From Pyxidicoccus caerfyrddinensis (GTDB lineage Bacteria; Myxococcota; Myxococcia; Myxococcales; Myxococcaceae): a DNA stretch of 64,000 bases. The stretch spans positions 11,444-75,443 of the forward strand of contig NZ_JAAIYA010000012.1 of the NCBI RefSeq assembly GCF_010894405.1, given 5' to 3'. The position numbers and the translations under genes were made by a program. The notes under the pieces are model-generated. The model searched no databases. It was not told the origin of the DNA and saw only the letters and a list, made by a program, of their open reading frames with translations. Shown here piece by piece: positions 26,818 to 36,906 of the stretch (position 1 is its first letter; each line of letters begins with the position of its first letter).

Positions 26818-28251
26818 ATGCTGGCTGAACGCTACCCGTACTACCTGGCCAACCGACCGCGGCAGCCCAACGCGGAGCTGCCCGTCACCGACAAGTACTC
26901 GGGCGAAGTCGTCACGCGCGTGGCCGTCGCCGACGCGGCCGCCGTGGAGGAAGCCATCGCCGCCGCGGTGCGCGCCGCGGGGCCCATGCGCAAGCTGGCC
27001 CCGTACGCACGGCAGGAGGTGTTGGAGCACTGCGTGCGCCGCTTCCAGGAGCGCTTCGAGGAGTTCGCGCTCGCGCTCTGCATCGAGGCGGGCAAGCCGC
27101 TGCGCGACGCGCGGGGCGAGGTCACCCGCCTCATCGAGACCTTCAAGGCAGCGGCAGAGGAGGCTGTGCGCGGCGGGGGCGATGTCCTGAACCTGGAGGT
27201 GTCGAAGCGCACGGCGGGCTACCGGGGCTTCACGCAGCGCGTGCCCGTGGGGCCCGTCTCCTTCATCACCCCGTTCAACTTCCCGCTCAACCTGGTGGCG
27301 CACAAGGTGGCGCCGGCCATCGCCGCGGGCTGCCCCTTCGTGCTCAAGCCGTCGGACCGCACGCCCGTGAGCGCGCTGCTCATGGCGGAGGTGCTCGCGG
27401 AGACGGGCCTGCCCGAGGGCGCCTTCTCGGTGCTCCCGACGCGCCTGGAGGACGTGGGCCCGTTCATCGAGGACGACCGGCTGAAGCTGCTCTCGTTCAC
27501 CGGCTCGGAGAAGGTGGGCTGGGACTTGAAGGCCCGCGCCGGCCGCAAGAAGGTGGTGCTGGAGCTGGGCGGCAACGCGGCCTGCGTGGTGGACCGCGAC
27601 CAGGGCGAGCAGCTGGACTTCGTCGCGGACCGCATCGCGCATGGCGCCTTCTTCCAGGCGGGCCAGAGCTGCATCTCCGTGCAGCGTGTGCTCGTGCACG
27701 AGGAGCTGTACGGCGCGCTTCGGGATCGACTCGTTACGCGGGCCCGGGCACTGCGCGCGGGCAACCCCCGGGACGAGGCCACCACGCTCGGGCCGATGAT
27801 TGACGAGCCCGCCGCGCGGCGGCTGGAAGGCTGGATTCAGCAGGCGGTGAAGCGGGGCGCCACGGTGCTGGCCGGAGGCGGGCGGCGCGGCGCGCTGCTC
27901 GAGGCCACCGTGCTGGAGGGAGTCCCCGTGGACGAGCCGCTGTGCGCGGAGGAGGCCTTCGGGCCCGTCGTGCTCCTCCAGTCGTTCCGCGACTTCGAGG
28001 AGGCGCTCCGCCTCGTGAATGACGGCCGCTACGGCCTGCAGGCGGGCCTCTTCACGAAGGACCTCTCGCGGGCGATGCGGGCCTGGGACGAGCTGGAGGT
28101 GGGCGGCGTCGTCGTCGGGGACGTGCCGAGCTTCCGCGTCGACACCATGCCCTATGGCGGCGTGAAGGGATCGGGGCTGGGCCGCGAGGGCGTGAAGTAC
28201 GCCATGGAGGACATGACGGAGTTGCGGCTGCTCGTGCTCAGGCAGGGGTAA
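26818..28251 (+). CDS. NAD(P)-dependent aldehyde dehydrogenase
   Basis: The 477-residue protein is an ALDH-superfamily enzyme. It shows TPFNFPLN of the cofactor site, FTGSEKVGW, the general-base Glu in LELGGNAAC and the catalytic Cys in FFQAGQSCISVQR, and the C-terminal MPYGGVKGSGLGREG. It oxidises an aldehyde to an acid, or acts as a succinate-semialdehyde/glyceraldehyde-type dehydrogenase. It forms an operon with the ThDP enzyme, so its substrate may be the aldehyde that enzyme releases. Start: ATG 26818 after GGGGA; an in-frame GTG at 26788 would overlap the upstream stop (GTGA) and cannot be excluded. Confidence 0.9.
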   Translation: MLAERYPYYLANRPRQPNAELPVTDKYSGEVVTRVAVADAAAVEEAIAAAVRAAGPMRKLAPYARQEVLEHCVRRFQERFEEFALALCIEAGKPLRDARGEVTRLIETFKAAAEEAVRGGGDVLNLEVSKRTAGYRGFTQRVPVGPVSFITPFNFPLNLVAHKVAPAIAAGCPFVLKPSDRTPVSALLMAEVLAETGLPEGAFSVLPTRLEDVGPFIEDDRLKLLSFTGSEKVGWDLKARAGRKKVVLELGGNAACVVDRDQGEQLDFVADRIAHGAFFQAGQSCISVQRVLVHEELYGALRDRLVTRARALRAGNPRDEATTLGPMIDEPAARRLEGWIQQAVKRGATVLAGGGRRGALLEATVLEGVPVDEPLCAEEAFGPVVLLQSFRDFEEALRLVNDGRYGLQAGLFTKDLSRAMRAWDELEVGGVVVGDVPSFRVDTMPYGGVKGSGLGREGVKYAMEDMTELRLLVLRQG

Positions 28252-28371
28252 GGCCTTCCGCACCATCATGGCGGCCTGGCGGCAGGGCCCGGGCGCCGGA
28301 GTCAGACGGCGGCGCGTGCTCCGTCCCTCGGGGCACGCCGGGCTGCCGCCCCTCCGCCTATAAGGGTCCCC

Positions 28372-31300
28372 ATGCCGCACTCACAGCCCGTCGAGCTCAC
28401 TCCACGTCGGAGCCGCGCACTCCTCGAACAGCGGCTCCGCACCGAGCGTCTGACCCCAGCGGAGCTTCGCGCCTTACTTGCCGCGAGCGACCCCGAGGAG
28501 GTCCACGCCGCGCTGCTGCACTTGAAGCGGCGTCTGGAACGGTTGGAGGGCGGTGACACACCGTCACTCCTGATGGACGCACTGCCCACGGCCATCGGCG
28601 CGTGTGCGCCCGAGTCGCAGGTCCTCCTCGCGGAACTGGCCCGTCTGCTGCCTGCCGATGTTCCCGTGGCGCGACTGGCGTCCCTGTCGGAGGGCAGGGG
28701 ACCCCGGCCCATCGAAGCCGAGGTGGCGTGGCTCGTCACGGAGGTCCTCCGTGAGCCCGGGAAGCTGGCCGCTCATCCGGGAGGAACGCTCCTGCTCCGT
28801 GTGGTGCAGCAGCTCAATCCCGCCGATGCGTCCGACGCGGAGGTGCTGGTCGAGGCGCTGTGCGCGCACCCGGACCCGGAGGTCCAGCTCGCGGGCCTTC
28901 GTCACCTGGTCGGGGCGCTCGACCAGGGGCTCGTGACGCTGTCCCATGCGCTCGCGCTGGTGTCGCGTGCGCTCGAAGCCACGGACGCGCGAGTGGCGCT
29001 CCAGGCGGCGGAGTTGCTCGCGGAGCCCTGGGCGGCGAGGGCGGACCTGGGGCCCTCCGTCCACGCGCTCCAGACGCTGCTCGGACGCTCGGAGCGGCTC
29101 GCCATCGCCTCTCTTCGCGCCCTGGCCCGTCGGGGCGAGTCCTCCGCGCTGCGGCTCGTGCTGGAGGACGAGCGGCAGTGGCGCCCGGTGCGGCGCGAGG
29201 CCATGGCGCTGCTGGCTCCCTTCGCGGGCCATGAGGAGCTGCGGCTCTCGCTCCTCGTCTCACGGCAAGACCCGCTGTTCTTCGGCCCCACGTGCGCGGG
29301 CCTGCTCCAGACGCTCTACCGGCGGGGCGTGCGGTGTGAGCCGGACGACGTGCCCCTGGTGAGTGAGCTGTTCCTCTCCAGCCCGGCAGTCGCGCCTGAC
29401 GTCATCGCGGAGGTGCTGAGCCTCCGGCAGCGCGAGTACGTCGACCCGCTATGGGGGCTTCCCGCCACGGACGCGGACTTCCCCCGCCACCTCGCGCTCC
29501 TGCGGGAACTGGACGGTCCAGAGGCCCTGAACGTGCTTCGCGCCCTGCTCGTCCGGCCCGAAGCGCGTCCGCTCTGGCCCGAGGTCATCGAGGCGCTCGG
29601 ACACCAGGGACATGAGCTTTCCGAAGAGGCCATCCTCGGCTCTCTCGATGCAGAGCCCTGGGCCTGCCTGGAGGCGCTCCGTCATCTGGGCGGTGAGCGC
29701 ACTGTGGAGTTCCTCCGCTCCCATCCGGGGCTGACTACCGCGGAGTGGCGCGCCGAGGCCCTCGACCTGGTGGCCGCGCTCGACGATGCACCTCCGGCGG
29801 CCATCCCCTGGCCCGCCGAGGGAGAGCCTGGCCGTGAGGTGCTCGCGAGCCTCCAGCCCGTCTACAGCGACGCGGCCTTTGCCGAGGTCTCACGCATCGC
29901 CCTCCAGATGCAGCATCCGCTGAGGCTCCAGGCCATCGGACAGCTCGGCCGCGAGGCCCGGCGGCGCGCACTCGTGCCGCTCGGTGAGCTGTTGCTCGAC
30001 GCGGATGAGAGCGTCCGGTCCGCCGCGCACCAGGCCATCACCGACGTGGGGCGGGGACTCCGTGCCAGCGGCCGCGTGCGTCCGCGCGCGCTGCTCGCCT
30101 GCGCATCGGAAGGGGACGCAGGGGCGCTCGTTCTCGCGGAATGTCTGCTCGACCAGCTCCAGCAGCGGGACTTGAGTGATGCGCAGCTCGAGCGGGTGCT
30201 GGGACAGCTCGTCGGCCGCAAGCATCCTGCGCTCGCTCGGCGGCTGCGGCGCTTCCTTCGCCACGGGAGCGTGCACGTGCAGAAGCTCGCGCTGGAGTGC
30301 CTCGCGCGCTCCGGGGATTCACGGGCCGTGGCGTGGCTGGTTCCGTTCGCTCGCTCCGAGGACATCTATCGCCTGCGGCAGGCGCTCAGCGGCCTCGGGG
30401 AGCTCGAGGTGGAGTGGGCGGTGCCGCTGCTCGCGGCGGGGCTCGACCACCCCAACATGAACATCAAGAAGACCGCCGCCGAGGCGCTCGCGAAGGCGGG
30501 CCCCGGCTGGCCGGCGCCTGTCGGTGTGATGCTGGGCTGGCTGCGACGCCACGACAACCCTGGCCTGCGTGAATCCCTGGTCCGCGCGCTCCGTGCCGCC
30601 TGCGGGCGCGGCTTTGTGGCCACGGTGCTCGAGGCGCTTCAGGAGGCCGCCTCACCTCGCGAGCAGGGGCTGCTGTGCGAGGTGCTCTCCGGTGTGCTCC
30701 CGCCCCGCGCCCTCGTGGCGCTCCTGCGGCGTGGGACGGGCTCCGCGAAGGTGCTGCTCGATGCAGTGCAGGGCGGAGTCCTCGAGCTGCCGGGGGATGC
30801 GCTCGCGGAGCTGGCGGTGCTGCTGCGTCGTCATGGGCTGTCGCACTGGCTTCCCGCCACGTCCGATGACCCCGAGCTGGCCTGGTTGCTGCGTGAGCGA
30901 AGGCTGGACGCGGACCTGGCGTGGATGGACGACGTGCTGTCATCCGGAGATGCGGCCATGCTCGAAGCCGCGGAAGAGGACTTCACGAAGCTGCTCTCGG
31001 CGGCGGCCAGCGTGAGCCTCACCGACTCGCGGGCGGCCGTCCTGAAGCGGCACCTCGAGGTGATTCGTGCGCTGCTGGCCGGCCCGAAGTCCGCTCCGCG
31101 ACGACTGGCTCTCTCCCTGCTGACGGTGCTCGCCGCGCGACTGTCCGAGCCCGAGCGGGTGGGCGCGCTCGCCGACGTCCGCCGCGCCTGGGCGGACGCA
31201 CGCATCGAGCCGCATGAAGCCCTCGCCGTCATGCATCGGCTCGGGGCCGTGCTGTCCGTGGAGGAGGCCCGGATGGCTTCAGCGCTGCCCGATGAGCGCG

Positions 31301-33117
31301 TGGCACTCTGGGGCGCGGAGCGACTCGTCCTCGCGGGCGAGCTGTCCGGCCCGCGATTGCTGGAGGCCCTCGTCCAGGCCCGCTCACCCGCGGTGCGGCG
31401 TTTCTTCGTGCCGCATGCGCTGCGCGAGGTGCCGCCGCTCCAGGTGCTCGACGCCGTGGCGCGGGGGCCGCACCCGGACCTGCTGGAGACCGTCCGCAAG
31501 GAGTGGGGCGCGCGCGTCCCGGAAGAGGCGTTGCTTGCTGCGCTCGTTCAGGCGGCGGAATCAGCCACGCCCGCGAATCTCGGGACGCTCATCCGGTGGA
31601 TGGGGGACGTGGGAACGGAGGCGGCCCGTGCGGCGATGCGGCGACTGGCTCGTCATCATGAGCATGGGCTCGCCATGGCCGCGCTCTCCGCCCTGGGGAT
31701 GCCCACGTCGGACGAGGACGAGGCGCTGCTCGTCGACCTGCTGTCCCATGCCCACGTCGAGGTCCGACGGCAGGCCGCGCGACAGCTCTGGCGGGTTCGT
31801 GGACTGCCCCGGCTCCAGTCGCTGCTCGAAGACCTCGGTGACGAGCGGCCGCTCCGGTGGGTGCCTCCGGGGGCACTCGAGCGTGGGGACCTGGAAGCCC
31901 TCCGCGAGCTGCTCGGCTCCGTGGAGGAGGGACTGGAGGGAGAGCTCTGGCTGGAGTCCCTGGTCGAGCTGCTCGATGGGCTCCGGCCGGCGACGCGCCT
32001 CTTGCCGGCGTACGTCACGCTCCTGCTCGACGTGTGGCGGCTGGGACGTGGGCGCTCGGGGACGATGGCGGCGGACACGCTTCGCTCGCTCCCGGCCACC
32101 CGGGTGCTGCCCTTCATCCTCCCGATGCTCCGCGAGGGCCACACCGCGGTGCTCGAAGTGCTTGCCAGCGACGTGGTGTGGAGCCCCGAGCTGCTGGCCC
32201 TGTTCACCCGGGCGCGGGGCCTGGAGCGCACGCACTTCCTGGAGTTGCTCCAGCGAGGGGCGTCCGCTCACGCCATCGAAGGCCGCGCGCTGGAGGATGC
32301 GCTCTTCCGCATCGTCCACGAGGACAAGGACCATCGCGAGGTGGCGCTGCGGGTGCTCGGAGGGCTTGCATCGTGGGGACGCCGCGACGAGGCCTTCCGC
32401 ATGGGGACGTGGCTCATCGACCTCGCGAACCGGAAGGAGGATGGCTCCGCGTTGGCTGCCCTGCTGCAAGGGCTCGAACGACAGGGGCCGGAGGTGCGAA
32501 GCGCGCTGCTCGTGCTGGTCACCACCCCGGCGCTGCGAGCGGACGTCGTCAACGCCCTGGCCCCCATTCTCCTGGATGACCCGTCACTCGACAGGAACCT
32601 CACGCCCGACCTGCTGCGCGACGTGGAGCGGAGGCTGGAGACGCTCGCCTGGGAAGTCCCGGAGCCCGACCCGAGGGCGCTGGAGTGGATGGCGCTCCGG
32701 CGGGCGCCTCACGTCGTCGAGCGGCTGACCGGGCTGCTCTCCCACCGGAAGTCCGCGGTGCGCCTGCGCGCGCACCGGCTGCTGCGGGCGCTGGTCTCCC
32801 GGGCGCAGTACCTGGAGGTGACGCGCGAGCTGCTGAAGGACCCGGAAGCGGGCCATGTCGTCCGGGCCATCCGGACGCTCGCGTTCGGCGGGCACCGTCC
32901 CGCGGTGGCGGAGCTGGCGGGCCTGCTGCACGACCGCCGCAATCCCGTTGCACGCGCGGCGCTGGAGGGGCTGCTCGTCATGGGCGACGCCGCGCTGCCC
33001 CTCCTCCGAGGGGAGCTCGCGCATGCCCGCCCGGACCGGCGCGCGATGCTCGCCCGGGTCATCACGAGCCTGGAGGAGGCCTCGGAGCCTCGCCTGCGTG
33101 GGGCCGGCACCGCGTGA
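28372..33117 (+). CDS. giant HEAT-repeat protein
   Basis: The 1,581-residue protein has no signal peptide or membrane helix and is made of HEAT/armadillo-type helical pairs throughout (for example ALLHLKRRLERLEGG, ALQTLLGRSERLAIASLRAL, VRRQAARQLWRVRGL, VRLRAHRLLRALVSR, HRPAVAELAGLLHDRRNPVA). Such solenoids are scaffolds for protein binding. Composition is strongly Leu/Ala/Arg. A TATAAG sequence lies 13 nt before the ATG, so the leader may be very short. It stands alone, 120 bp after the ALDH gene. The partner and process are unknown. Confidence 0.85.
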   Translation: MPHSQPVELTPRRSRALLEQRLRTERLTPAELRALLAASDPEEVHAALLHLKRRLERLEGGDTPSLLMDALPTAIGACAPESQVLLAELARLLPADVPVARLASLSEGRGPRPIEAEVAWLVTEVLREPGKLAAHPGGTLLLRVVQQLNPADASDAEVLVEALCAHPDPEVQLAGLRHLVGALDQGLVTLSHALALVSRALEATDARVALQAAELLAEPWAARADLGPSVHALQTLLGRSERLAIASLRALARRGESSALRLVLEDERQWRPVRREAMALLAPFAGHEELRLSLLVSRQDPLFFGPTCAGLLQTLYRRGVRCEPDDVPLVSELFLSSPAVAPDVIAEVLSLRQREYVDPLWGLPATDADFPRHLALLRELDGPEALNVLRALLVRPEARPLWPEVIEALGHQGHELSEEAILGSLDAEPWACLEALRHLGGERTVEFLRSHPGLTTAEWRAEALDLVAALDDAPPAAIPWPAEGEPGREVLASLQPVYSDAAFAEVSRIALQMQHPLRLQAIGQLGREARRRALVPLGELLLDADESVRSAAHQAITDVGRGLRASGRVRPRALLACASEGDAGALVLAECLLDQLQQRDLSDAQLERVLGQLVGRKHPALARRLRRFLRHGSVHVQKLALECLARSGDSRAVAWLVPFARSEDIYRLRQALSGLGELEVEWAVPLLAAGLDHPNMNIKKTAAEALAKAGPGWPAPVGVMLGWLRRHDNPGLRESLVRALRAACGRGFVATVLEALQEAASPREQGLLCEVLSGVLPPRALVALLRRGTGSAKVLLDAVQGGVLELPGDALAELAVLLRRHGLSHWLPATSDDPELAWLLRERRLDADLAWMDDVLSSGDAAMLEAAEEDFTKLLSAAASVSLTDSRAAVLKRHLEVIRALLAGPKSAPRRLALSLLTVLAARLSEPERVGALADVRRAWADARIEPHEALAVMHRLGAVLSVEEARMASALPDERVALWGAERLVLAGELSGPRLLEALVQARSPAVRRFFVPHALREVPPLQVLDAVARGPHPDLLETVRKEWGARVPEEALLAALVQAAESATPANLGTLIRWMGDVGTEAARAAMRRLARHHEHGLAMAALSALGMPTSDEDEALLVDLLSHAHVEVRRQAARQLWRVRGLPRLQSLLEDLGDERPLRWVPPGALERGDLEALRELLGSVEEGLEGELWLESLVELLDGLRPATRLLPAYVTLLLDVWRLGRGRSGTMAADTLRSLPATRVLPFILPMLREGHTAVLEVLASDVVWSPELLALFTRARGLERTHFLELLQRGASAHAIEGRALEDALFRIVHEDKDHREVALRVLGGLASWGRRDEAFRMGTWLIDLANRKEDGSALAALLQGLERQGPEVRSALLVLVTTPALRADVVNALAPILLDDPSLDRNLTPDLLRDVERRLETLAWEVPEPDPRALEWMALRRAPHVVERLTGLLSHRKSAVRLRAHRLLRALVSRAQYLEVTRELLKDPEAGHVVRAIRTLAFGGHRPAVAELAGLLHDRRNPVARAALEGLLVMGDAALPLLRGELAHARPDRRAMLARVITSLEEASEPRLRGAGTA

Positions 33118-33230
33118 CGGAGCCCGGCTCGAAGGCCTGAGCGTGAGGGCACCCGCCGCCGATGCAGCGAGAGCAGGTCTCAGTGGTTCTTGAAAAACGA
33201 CAGCTCGGATGGATCGAGGAAGATGCGCGC

Positions 33231-34169
33231 ATGGGGTGGGTTGGAAGGACATGGTTGCGTCGACGACACATGGCGCGGAGAGGCGCGGCTCCGCGCGGCG
33301 GTGTCCGGCGGCGCGTGCGGCTCCTGTCCCGCCGTGCCCGCTCGCTCGCGAGGCCACGCACGGTGCTGCACGTGGGCAGGGCGCCGGAGAGCCGGGTCAT
33401 CGTGACCCAGGATGGGACGGGTCGGCGTTACCTCCAGTTCGAGTGGGACGGCCCGTATCAGAGCGTGGTGGGGCAGGGGTTCCCGCTGCGGCTGGAGCTG
33501 CCCTACACGCAGGCGGTGGTCGCGGGGCTGGCCTTCGTGGAGGCACCGCGTCGCATCCTGGTCGTGGGCGTGGGCGGCGGCGCGATTCCCATGTTCCTCC
33601 GCGCCGTGTTGCCCAGGGCCCACATCGACGCGGTGGAGAGTGACGCGGGGATGCTGGAGGTGGCGCGGCGCTACTTCGGCTTCCACGAGGACGCGGCGCT
33701 CCAGGCGCATGTGGCCGACGGCCGGCGCTTCATCGAGACGCCCGGTCCTCCGTACGACGTCATCATCCTGGATGCGTACGGCCCGCGCGGCATCCCCGGG
33801 CCCCTGGCGACGCGGGAGTTCCTCCTGGCGACCCGGGCGCGGCTGGCTCCGGGCGGCGCGGTGGTGAGCAATGTCGTCCGCACCCCGAATCCGTTCTTCC
33901 ACGCCATGGTCCGTACCTGGCACGCGAGCTTCGCGCAGCTCTACGCCTTCGACGTGGAGGAGACGGCCAACTGCATCCTCGTGGCGCTGGCGCACCCGGA
34001 GAAGCCCGCCCGAGGCGCGCTGAAGGCCCGCGCGGAGCGACTGACGCGCTCACGAGGCATTCCCTTCAGCCTTCGTGCACGCGTGGCCCACCGGCTCGAC
34101 GAGGCGCCCGGGACTGCCGGGAGTGAACAGGCCATTCTCGAAGACCCGCCGGCCACGGTTGCGCCTTGA
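33231..34169 (+). CDS. spermidine-synthase-like SAM-dependent methyltransferase-fold protein
   Basis: The 312-residue protein contains a Rossmann SAM-binding motif (RRILVVGVGGGAIPMFLRA), an acidic ribose-binding strand (HIDAVESDAGMLEVARRYFGF) and YDVIILDAYGP, as in spermidine synthases and related fused-synthase proteins. The N-terminus is very Arg-rich. The catalytic Asp of true aminopropyltransferases may be LDAYG, so the substrate is open. ATG 33231 follows GAGGA; an upstream ATG at 33162 has no ribosome-binding site. It precedes the helicase gene by 25 nt. Confidence 0.75.
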   Translation: MGWVGRTWLRRRHMARRGAAPRGGVRRRVRLLSRRARSLARPRTVLHVGRAPESRVIVTQDGTGRRYLQFEWDGPYQSVVGQGFPLRLELPYTQAVVAGLAFVEAPRRILVVGVGGGAIPMFLRAVLPRAHIDAVESDAGMLEVARRYFGFHEDAALQAHVADGRRFIETPGPPYDVIILDAYGPRGIPGPLATREFLLATRARLAPGGAVVSNVVRTPNPFFHAMVRTWHASFAQLYAFDVEETANCILVALAHPEKPARGALKARAERLTRSRGIPFSLRARVAHRLDEAPGTAGSEQAILEDPPATVAP

Positions 34170-34194
34170 GGGGCGCCGTGCGTGATTGTCCGCC

Positions 34195-36798
34195 GTGAGG
34201 ACTCCCACCGACCACTTCCTCCCGCCGGAGTCCCAGGCCGCGGCGGCACCGCGACGGGGACGGGTGATTGTCATCGCTCCCACGCGGGCTGCCTGTGAAA
34301 CCATCGAGCTGGCGCTGGGGCTGCGCCTGGAGACGTGGCTGGAACGGCACCACGGCGCGCACGTGCGCGAGCTAGCGCGCGCCGGGAAGGGCTTTGGCAT
34401 CGTCGCCGGCACGGGCACCGGAAAGACGCTCGCCATCCGGCCCATCGCGGAGGAGCTCGTTGGCGACGGAGGCCGGACACCGCTGAAGGTCGGAGTGGTG
34501 AACCGCGAGCGCGAGGCGACGCCGGAGACGCCGGGCTGGAACGTGGTCATCGTGACGACGGGCATTGCGCGGCGCTGGTTCCAGCACGGCGACATCCAGC
34601 CGCAGGACACGCTCATCATCGACGAAATCCACCAGACGTCGGCGGAGCTGGAGCTGTGCCTCGCGTTGGGCAAGCACGTGGGGTGCCGCTTCATCTGGCT
34701 GTCGGCCACGGTGGACCCCGCGTTCTACGTGGCCTACCTGGACAGCGCGGAGGCCATCGAAGTGTCCGCCTACGACGCGGCGAAGGCGGCCCGCGTCCAG
34801 GTGGAGCGACGGGAGCTGCTCGGCTTCCTGGACGGGGCCTTCTTCCGGGAGGTGGAGGCGGGACGGCGCGGCGTGGGTGTCTTCCTCCCCACGCGCGCGG
34901 CTGTGGAGCAGGTGGCCTCGCACGTGCGCAGGAACTGGCCTCGCATCCACGCGGCGTACTACCACGGCGGGCAGCCCATCCGGGTCATCCGGCCCTTCCT
35001 GGAGGGGACGGAGCCCCGGCCGTATCTGCTCGCCATGACGGCGGCGGGGCAGAGCGCGCTCAACGTGCCGGGGCTCGATACCGTCGTCATCGACGACATG
35101 CGCTTCGCCAACCTCGTCGCGCAGGGACGCAACGTGCTCACGCGCGTCCACCTGGGGAGCAACGAGCTCCTCCAGATGGCCGGCCGAGTCCATGGCCGCG
35201 TGGAGGGTGGGCGCGTCTTCATCCTGAGCGACCGCGACATCGACTTCTTCGCGCTCCGTCCCACGACGCCCGAGTTCCAGCTCGCCGGAGACTCGGAGCG
35301 CGTCGCGCTCTCCGCCGCCGCCATGGGTGTCCGCGCGGACGCGCTGGACCTCCCCGTGCCGCTGGACCGCGCCGCCTATGCGCTGGCGCTCCAGCGGTTG
35401 CAGGCGCGCAACATCGTCGATGAGCAGGGCCGGCTGACTTCATACGGACGGGCCGTGGAGGCGCTCCCGGTGGAGCGCGCCTGGGCGGAGCTCATCGTCA
35501 ACGCGGAGGACGCGCTGCTGCCCGTCCTCGCGGTGTGCAGCGCCATCGAGTCGCTGCACCGGATGACGCGCGAGGTGCGGGAACTGGATGGGGTGCTCAT
35601 TCCGGGAAGCGACCACCTCACCGCGTACAACCTGTATGCCGAGGCGTACCGGGAGGCGGGCTCCGTCGGTGAAGTGTACGGGCTGCCGCGCCATGTGTTC
35701 GACGCGGAGAAGCTGGCGCGGTGGGCCGAGCGGCGCGGCGTGCTGGTCAAGGCCGTGGAGGATGCGGCGCTCGCCATGGCCAGCGTCTACCGGAGCGTGG
35801 GCGTGGCACTGCCCGCGCGGATGCCGATGGCGGAGGAGGACGTCCTCCTGCGCTTCACCGACCTGCTTGCGTGCTTCATGCCGTTCGACGTCGTCATCGA
35901 CGAGCTGACGGCGGACGGCGAGCCCGTGCGCATCTCGAAGACGAGCGTGTGCGGGAGCTTTGGCGCGGTGGCCGGCCCCATCCGCTACTTCGCCGACCGC
36001 TCCGGCACCACCCAGGCTTCCATCGAGGGAACGCAGGTCCCGTTGGAGTTGCTGCGCAGGTACGCGCGGCGGGGTGAGCCGGAGATCGCCTACGACGCGC
36101 GGCACCACTCGCTCGTGCAGGAGCGGAGCCTGGAGCACTCTGGCTTCGAGCTGGACCGCGAGGTCGAGGTGCTGGACGCGTGGGGTCCGGAGCTGGCCGG
36201 ACGGGCGCGGCATGCGCTCGCGGAGGCCCTGGCGAGGGGCGAGGCGCACCACCCGGACGTGCAGCGCAACCAGCCCCGCATCGAAGCGGTGCGCGAGGTG
36301 TGGCGCCGCTCGGGAGGACAGACGCCGGGGCTCGAAGCCCCGGAGCTGACGGCGCGCTACGAGGCGCTGCTCGACGGTGTGGACTCGATGGCGGCGTTTC
36401 TCGCGCGTCCGCTGACGCTCGACGTGGAGTCGCTCGTGCCACCCGACGTGCGCGCGCGGTTCATGGCGCTCCCGGCGGGAGCCTTCGTGCGGGAGCAGGC
36501 GGTGCCGCTCGTCTACGACGTTGAATTGGACGAGGAGGGGACTCCGCACGGCGTGGTGTGGCTGGACCTGCCGGAGAAGCTGGCGCGCACCCTGGTGGAG
36601 GAGGAGCTTCCGCCCTTCGACAGGCCGGTGCGCTTCCGGGTGCGCCGTGGCCGCCGTGGACTCGTTCGCGGCGACACGCTGTACGACTTGCAGGACCAGC
36701 TCGACCTGCCGTGGACGTCCGACGAGCTGGAACAGGCGGGCGAGGGCGGCCACGGGCGCACGGCGGGGCGTGCGCCACGACGACACGGACGGCGATGA
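34195..36798 (+). CDS. DEAH-box (HrpB-like) RNA/DNA helicase
   Basis: The protein has about 867 residues. Helicase motifs in order: motif I GTGTGKT, motif II DEIH (LIIDEIHQ), motif III SAT (WLSATVDP), motif IV-like GVFLPTRAAVEQV, and motif VI-like LLQMAGRVHGRVEGG. A helical HA2-type region (LALQRLQARNIVDEQGRLTS ... GRAVEALPVE) follows, as in DEAH/HrpB/HrpA enzymes. The C-terminal 350 residues are not recognised. It unwinds RNA or DNA with ATP. The start may be TTG 34186 or GTG 34195; neither has a clear ribosome-binding site. Confidence 0.82.
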   Translation: MRTPTDHFLPPESQAAAAPRRGRVIVIAPTRAACETIELALGLRLETWLERHHGAHVRELARAGKGFGIVAGTGTGKTLAIRPIAEELVGDGGRTPLKVGVVNREREATPETPGWNVVIVTTGIARRWFQHGDIQPQDTLIIDEIHQTSAELELCLALGKHVGCRFIWLSATVDPAFYVAYLDSAEAIEVSAYDAAKAARVQVERRELLGFLDGAFFREVEAGRRGVGVFLPTRAAVEQVASHVRRNWPRIHAAYYHGGQPIRVIRPFLEGTEPRPYLLAMTAAGQSALNVPGLDTVVIDDMRFANLVAQGRNVLTRVHLGSNELLQMAGRVHGRVEGGRVFILSDRDIDFFALRPTTPEFQLAGDSERVALSAAAMGVRADALDLPVPLDRAAYALALQRLQARNIVDEQGRLTSYGRAVEALPVERAWAELIVNAEDALLPVLAVCSAIESLHRMTREVRELDGVLIPGSDHLTAYNLYAEAYREAGSVGEVYGLPRHVFDAEKLARWAERRGVLVKAVEDAALAMASVYRSVGVALPARMPMAEEDVLLRFTDLLACFMPFDVVIDELTADGEPVRISKTSVCGSFGAVAGPIRYFADRSGTTQASIEGTQVPLELLRRYARRGEPEIAYDARHHSLVQERSLEHSGFELDREVEVLDAWGPELAGRARHALAEALARGEAHHPDVQRNQPRIEAVREVWRRSGGQTPGLEAPELTARYEALLDGVDSMAAFLARPLTLDVESLVPPDVRARFMALPAGAFVREQAVPLVYDVELDEEGTPHGVVWLDLPEKLARTLVEEELPPFDRPVRFRVRRGRRGLVRGDTLYDLQDQLDLPWTSDELEQAGEGGHGRTAGRAPRRHGRR

Positions 36799-36906
36799 CG
36801 TAGGGGCCCCATCGCCGCCGCCGCGGACCTTCTCGCCGCCTCCGGCTCTTCCGTGCCGTCCCAGACGGCGCGGCAGTTGATGACCAGGTCCGGCTGAGCG
36901 CGCGCT

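Noticed and set aside
36799-36906. short protein-like stretch on the minus strand (DLVINCRAVWDGTEE)
   Set aside because: Only about 100 bp between two genes, no start, no ribosome-binding site and no family match; too little to call.
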